A stretch of 64,000 nucleotides of DNA from Panopea generosa (Eukaryota; Mollusca; Bivalvia; Adapedonta; Hiatellidae), in NCBI GenBank assembly GCA_029582155.1, contig CM055906.1, forward strand, positions 18,710,437 through 18,774,436, given 5' to 3'. A model generated the notes under the pieces. It saw nothing but the letters and a program-made list of their open reading frames with translations, had not been told where the DNA came from and did no database searches. The translations under genes were made by a program, and so were the position numbers. Every line of letters starts with the position of its first letter. Positions within the stretch are counted from its first letter, which is position 1. This document shows positions 58,190 through 64,000 of this stretch, in pieces.

Positions 58190-58258
58190 TTTCAAGCCTT
58201 TGGTATGACACGACGGGAATCGAACCCACTACCTTCCGATGACCACTGCTGTGGTACC
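58190..58258 (-). mobile_element. SINE family B, head fragment
   Basis: tatgacacgacgggaatcga acccactaccttccgatgac is the complement of the B-box and anticodon side of family B. The A box is broken (ccactgctgtggtacc) and the body is absent. Confidence 0.6.
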
Positions 58259-58479
58259 TTGAATTTTTATTTAGATTTCCAATTCCTTTGAATCATGGAG
58301 CCCATTCAGTGTTTGTTCGAGAATAAAACAATGACTATCTGGAGCTTGGGGGGTGGGGGGCGTGAAAAGTGATGCATGTTTTACCGCTTATGAACAGACC
58401 CAACAAAATCGAGTCTGTGGTTTGCTTGTCGTATTTTGTGTTACTATGGGATCCTATTAACAAATATAATTATGTAATA

Positions 58480-58765
58480 TTTATCAGATATATAGTTATT
58501 AATGTCAAAAACACATTTTATGTTAAAATTTTAATTGTCTTTATATACACTATAACCTTATGGGAGACTTTAATGCTTATTAATTCTTAGAACTATCGCA
58601 CCATGTTACAACATATTGATGCTAAACTAATATTTAATGATATAGACGCCTGCATAACTGGTTCCCCTAATATGCATATAGATTATAATATGAACAAGTA
58701 CGGTGATATCAATCTGAATCTGGCTTCGCAGTTGCAACTGTGATTGTAAATTTTACCAATGTATT
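58480..58765 (+). pseudogene. Possible LINE endonuclease fragment
   Basis: One frame gives LMGDFNAY at about 58560, the GDFN word typical of AP-endonuclease-type LINE domains. A neighbouring frame continues with AKLIFNDIDACITG and NMNKYGDINLNLASQLQL, at the spacing where related LINEs have an N-x-x-G-x-x-L helix. The frames are broken and nothing else of the element is seen. The call rests on two short motifs. Confidence 0.3.
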
Positions 58766-59159
58766 ATAAAACAATATGATGTTTTAAAATGTTTTGAGAT
58801 AGAAACGATTTAAGAATGAAACTCCCGATGCGAAGTTGAGAAGAACAATGACTCACGCGAATTGAGTACTATGACTTTTCAACATTGCGTATAATAAATG
58901 TTATGAGTTGAATTATAAAATGTGCTAGTCTTAGTTTGAAATTTGATTACTACTGCGAAAGGTAGTTCGGGTACCAGCTGGGATATTGTTGACAAAAAGC
59001 AAAAACATCTCGTTACAAAGCGTTCGGGTTTAAACGGAACAAATTTTATGAAATTAAATATTCAATAAGCTGCCATTTTTGCAATACCAATTACTAATGC
59101 TAGTACGATAGGCATTAAATATATTCTGTCACTGGTTTTCGGATATTTAAGCATTTCAC

Positions 59160-60080
59160 AGAAACGGGCTTTTTCAGGCCAACCCTTAATACTATTTCCT
59201 CCCCCCACCCCGCATAGATACACACTTTTGACATATCACTGGCCAGTACTTAAAAGGCGCAAAGTAGTCTCCCCTTGGTATACTGTTTAGACACTGAAAG
59301 ATTGCAGACTCAAGGACAATTCTAGTAACTTATTGTTACCTGCGAGCATTTATTTAACATGGAAAGTCACAGGGGCTTAAGTCAAGGGAATAATTGGGGT
59401 GTTCAACCTGAATAACATTTTTCCTGTTCTAAGAAAGATTGTACACTTCTACTTCTGTGGGCATAATTATTGTCATGAATAAGCTGTATGCCTTCCAAAC
59501 CACCTTTCCTTGGGCGTTTATTTTGATAAAACGTTTTGACAGATTTGATTACTTTATCTTTATAAAACTTGCCTGTAATTGTTCTACCCTCTTTGCAAAG
59601 AATGTGTACAACATGACCACTAGAATTGAAGAAAAAAAGCATAAAAATCCTTCTTGGCGTTTCGTGTCCTCTTTGCTATGATCGGCCTAGCCTGATTTTT
59701 ACCAAGCCATTGTTTGTTGTTGGTGATCGAAATAATAAACCCAAGTGTTATCCCCAGTAAGCAATTCGGACATTTTCCTAGGATAACATTTTTTATATTT
59801 TTTAGATGTTTTTTTAGCACAAGCTGAACGCTTGGCCTTTTGATACAAGAGGGGGATCCATCTAGTACAAAGCTTCTTAAATTTTAAACAGTTAGTCAGA
59901 ATATGACGGTGTCTCTGAAAGCTATCTGAGAAACAGTATACCGTCCATCTTCTTCTACAATTGCTCTTGTAGCTGCAATGTTTTTCCTTCGTTGCTGCAA
60001 CATTAACAACAGGCCTATCTGGGCGGTTATCTTCTTGCAGGCTATGCTGACTCCTCTCAATGTCTTTATCCAAACAAAAA
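59160..60080 (-). pseudogene. Mariner transposase (DD34D type), frameshifted
   Basis: On the minus strand, frames join as follows: LDKDIERSQHSLQEDNRP (start near 60073), then after a shift EEDGRYTVSQIA (helix-turn-helix 2), KKLCTRWIPLLY, LLTGDNTWVYYFD (first Asp at about 59751), RPIIAKRTR, LFFFNSSGHVVHIL, IQLIHDNNYAHRS (second Asp) and, after another shift, HPNYSLDLSPCDF (third Asp). The last two Asp are about 34-35 residues apart, as in mariner DD34D enzymes. The C-terminal end CLNSIPRGDYFA lies at about 59250-59290. The first 60-70 residues (first helix-turn-helix) and clear TIRs were not found. At least three frameshifts make it inactive. Confidence 0.88.
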
Positions 60081-60084
60081 ACTG

Positions 60085-61545
60085 TTCTTAATGTTACGGT
60101 AGAACTATCATGTATACAACATAATTCCGATTAAATGTTTTTTGGCGATAACTGCAAAGAAACTCGGGCTTAAATATAAGCCCTTATTTCTATTTTTTCT
60201 TCAGGTTTCATTATGACATTGAAATATAGCCACTCTACATAAGTGTGTATAATTCAACAATAGATATATTGGTCAATTATAATCGGTTTAAATTGAGAAC
60301 TCGCAGGTATATTAAATAATCATCCCAAAATAATTTCACGAGTTTTTCATGTTCTTGCGCAACATTGTTTCTACGGAAGGCCATAAGTGACAGAATGTAT
60401 TGAATACCTCTCGTATTCAATATGTTGAGAGCTGCTAGCTCAATCATACCAGTTCAAAAATAGAAATTCCTGCAAAATTATTGCCCATCGAGGTTTTATG
60501 TCCAGATTATTTCAATGTGACCACGACATACCATACCAATTCATCTGGTCACATGCAATTCGTACATTTCGGAAAAGTCGACACAGCTAGTTATTTGCGA
60601 CAAGTAAGTCAGTCACATGTTGTATAATATGAACATTTTTTGTAAGACTTAATATTTTTCTAATGAGCATATATGTAATGTAATGTTAATGTTACAAAAA
60701 TAACTGTCCCATAGTAAGATTACATTAATCTAACAATTGCATCCGTTAAACGGACTTTTGAACCTATTGTGTTTACCTCTTAGTTCGGCTAATGTTCCAG
60801 TTAAACACTATAAGTACATATTATGCCTTTGAAGAAAATAGTGTATGGCAAATGATAGTTGATATTCTTAAATATCTAAGTGGAGGTAAGATATTTGACA
60901 GTCAGATAGCAGACGTAGAAACAATACCGTTAAATTTAATGTATCATCATACATATTCTCCAGCAAATATGCGACTACTGTCAATACCGCGATACACAAA
61001 GACTTTCCTGAATAGACCAGTACACGTATATCAATAATAATACAGTGAAACTAAAGTTTAACCCTTTACTCCATAGATACGTGTTTTCCTGCACAAATCA
61101 CAGAAGGCCTTTGAAAACAGTGCAGGAAGAGTTCAGATTCCACTCTGTCAGTTAATATAAACATAATTCAACCATTGCTGATACGTGGTGAATTAATGCT
61201 TTCAATATAAGAGGTGTCCAAAGGCGTCTTTATGAAGTAAAGTGTTAAAGCTTTAAAAAACGAATATAACAAAAGTTAATGTAATGTTGCTACAACAATT
61301 ATGTTTCGAAATATCTACTGTAATGTTACCGTTATATAATAGGTACATAAAATGTTAATATATCTGCAATTTTTTATAAATTATGTAATTTGTTAATTGC
61401 AAAATCAAATTGTAAGGAAAATATTGCTTTATGACAGACATCTAAATGCCTAAAATTCAAAATTATAACATATGTCATATTATAAAATAATTGAGCTCTA
61501 ATTAGTTTAGTTCAAACTTATTTATTTTTTTCGATTGTGAAACAA
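60085..61545. other. No gene recognised
   Basis: AT-rich. An 81-codon frame at 60792-61037 has unexceptional composition and no motif. A small inverted pair (ttttcctgcac at 61085 and gtgcaggaaga at 61120) lies just after it. Confidence 0.35.
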
Positions 61546-61549
61546 GTTA

Positions 61550-61715
61550 TTACAACTTTGACAACTCACGCTCGAAGTCTTCCTATGGAGAACCAGTACT
61601 AGACATATAAGGGAAAGGTGTCTTGCTCAATCACACCATACATGGCCGTGGGGGAGGATCGAACCTGCGTTTCTCCGATCATGGGTCCGGTGCTCTACCA
61701 CTAGACCACGCGCTC
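61550..61715 (-). mobile_element. tRNA-derived SINE, family C
   Basis: On the minus strand: agagcgcgtggtctagtggt then agagcaccggaccc (A box), gcaggttcgatcctccccca (B box), then catgtatggtgtgattgagc, aagacacctttccctt and gtactggttctccataggaa. The boxes are better kept than in the 52.3-kb copy. Confidence 0.87.
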
Positions 61716-61719
61716 TAAA

Positions 61720-64000
61720 TTATTGAAGCGAATATCAGTTGTAAGAAACACTTGGTTAAGTATACTAAGTTCTAGTGAGAACGTTTGATAAGTAAATTAT
61801 AGCGAAATAATGAGGTAAAGTTACTGCAATTATGATTAATCATGTTTAACTTTTTAATTACGTTGCGTACACGGAAATTAAAAGTGCCATGGCAAGACAA
61901 ATATTTTATTGTCTATATAACAGAAAGCTTGATTTAGAATATAGTTGGCATGACAATATAAAACAGTATAATATTACAGTGTTCCATTTATAATCAATTA
62001 GTCTCCTTGTCTGCCAATTTAACTGTGACACTCCTAACAGTGTGTTTCGTTGATAACGTGATGGAATATTGCTGTAGTTTAGATATGTATAGCTGAAATG
62101 TGTGCCTATTTTGATGTTGCTATTGGTAACTAAGTGATGTTATTACTTCCATTAAATCCATTTACAATACTGTATTTAAAGAGCCATATGGGTATATTCT
62201 TTTCTAAACGGAACAACCTCTCGATTCAAATTTATTTGCCAAACCACTTTTCCAAAAGAAATATATAAAAACAAACACGTTTTCACATTGTATATATAGT
62301 GTAAAGTGCTAATTAATTATTGCATTCCCAACAAAGTTTAATAGGTGAGGTTAACGAAATTAAGAACGATACGGCTCTGTCGAGTTAATGCACGTGTTGC
62401 GTTTTTGGTGAAACATATTAGACTGTATTAAACTTTATTTTCGCTATTACTCGTGATTTTAATCCCTGCCAAATTCAAATATTTCGCTAAAATTACAAAT
62501 ATGTTCACTATTAACAATATCCGAAATTATAGCTGCCCAACAAAAACGCATTTCGAATGATTATGAATTTTGATAATAATACTTTACGTAATGTTTCAAC
62601 CCGTATTTTATGTAACAAAACGTATAAACCATTGTTTAGAATTTTTGTGTATTTTGATACTTCCAAATGTCAAAAAGACAATAATTACTCACTTTGATGT
62701 CATATGCAAAAACAACAGAAAAGGACTTATCAATTGTTTACATTGATTTCAATCAAACCACCTTACCAGCAATGCGTTTCAAGTAAGGCAAACTGTTATT
62801 AGACAGAACGACAAACAGATATTCCATCCCGTCTATAAACCGTGTTTTAATGTATGTGTGGTTTTGCTTAAATGCACACAACAGGTTCCACTTCCTTTTT
62901 CAACTGGTTTTACAAAGGTTTGGTCATAATATCTTGATTATTAAATAATGCATTCTGAATGTGATAAACAACCATAAAGCGTGTCAGAAATACAACAAGC
63001 AAAAATTCATACAACATAATCTTATTAAAGATGAATACCATCTTATACAATTGAATTGAGATTTATTACGAATATGTGATCCTATTATACGTGTCAACGT
63101 GGCTGGTTTTGTAAATTAAGATATTTTGTTTCGATAATTATGACAATAATATATATATATAATATATAACTAGTTGGACATAATAAGTAAAATGACAGAC
63201 GCGATGAGTAATCTAAAACATAACATTTACTCGTCGTTAGTTATCATCTGGAGACATTTTATACATCATTTATTGTAGTTTATTATCTACGAAAAACCTA
63301 TGAACCGAAATGACATGGATATTACGACAAAAAACAAATAAATAGTCGTATAATGAATATAATGTGACAAACTTTGAAGACGATCCCACACACGTTCGGT
63401 ACAAAATGAGGGCTCGGCGTTAACCTATTGTATCTAACATTTTCACCAAAAATACACTTTCTTACATAAATGACTTTATTTCCTATAGATACATTACAAA
63501 AAAATAATCAGTGACAAATTCCGTCTCAAACTACGAAAAAAAGATTAATGAGAAAATATTGTGTCTGCAACTACAAAATAATGTTTGTATTTCCAGTAAT
63601 ACAGTTATGCAGATACTGAATCGAAGCTGAACTTTTAGATTTGCGATTAAAATCGCGATAAATCTATAACAGGTTTTCTGCCGGTCGATCGGTCTATATG
63701 TCCGTTCGTCCGTCTGTCCGTCCGTCCGCCTGTATAGCTGTACTTTAATCAAGTGCTGTGTGGCACAGTCAACATCATTTGTCTATCTAAATACGTCTCA
63801 GTAGCTTCTGATAAATAATTGCAATACATGAACAATAAGGCTACGACGATGTACGTACAGCGTTTACAACCAGGCGCAGGTTTTTATTATTTTTATTTTA
63901 CGAAATTACATTCTTCTCTCTGGCAATTACTTTACTGACTTTTATCATCTAAATAAAAGCTGCTGTGCAGTTCAATCGGAACTAATTAAACAACACAAGG
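61720..64000. other. No gene recognised
   Basis: AT-rich to the end of the window. A GGAC-type simple repeat on the minus strand (ccgttcgtccgtctgtccgt at about 63701) is the only repeat seen; the frame 63531-63752 is driven by it. Confidence 0.4.

Noticed and set aside
60792..61037. 81-codon frame with normal-looking composition
   Set aside because: No recognised motif, no duplicate in the window and no splice context; left unannotated.

Overview
The window looks like AT-rich nuclear DNA of an animal, most likely a marine bivalve mollusc. The reasons are several tRNA-derived SINE families with bivalve-type 3' ends, short GGAC-repeat tails, tandem repeats of the kind common in molluscan intergenic DNA, and decayed remnants of LINEs, a PIF/Harbinger transposon and a mariner. 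The species is an inference from repeat style. I find no intact protein-coding gene: the open frames are short, mostly lack domain signatures, or are pieces of broken transposons. Nothing looks bacterial, organellar or viral.

Layout. 1-12 kb: a SINE, a three-copy 302-bp tandem repeat (2.4-3.3 kb), a 175-bp repeat family (4.0-5.7 kb) with a second SINE inserted in it, a 165-bp array (7.9-8.6 kb), the 3' half of an L1/Tx1-like LINE (9.0-10.2 kb) and a CpG-rich 19-bp array (10.65-11.08 kb). 13-18.6 kb: two degenerate LINEs (a reverse transcriptase lacking its catalytic box, and an endonuclease plus the start of a reverse transcriptase), mollusc-type repeats, SINE pieces and an eight-copy 64-bp array. 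19-33 kb: mostly unannotatable, with a 1.4-kb 46-bp array, foldback hairpins and old segmental duplications. 33.2-36.4 kb: a Harbinger element with both terminal inverted repeats, a frameshifted transposase and a remnant of its second ORF, with four tandem copies of a tRNA-like SINE inside. 37-58 kb: duplicated blocks including a possible decayed exon, a CACGTGG-bearing block, a 1.2-kb composite element (40.0-41.2 kb), an interrupted 60-bp array, a LINE 3' end (44.3 kb), a long-TIR MITE (45.7-46.2 kb) and two strong hairpins (46.9 and 49.1 kb). 58-64 kb: a mariner remnant, one more SINE and otherwise unremarkable AT-rich DNA.

There is no operon or pathway to describe. The most interesting content is (a) strong hairpins that could be small-RNA precursors or foldback MITEs, especially 49128-49207, where most arm differences are G-U compatible on one strand only, and (b) non-coding blocks repeated at 23, 28, 31, 37, 48, 53, 56 and 57 kb, which suggest that the middle of the window descends from duplication of one ancestral locus. 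All alignments were made by eye; repeat borders are approximate unless a terminal motif is given.
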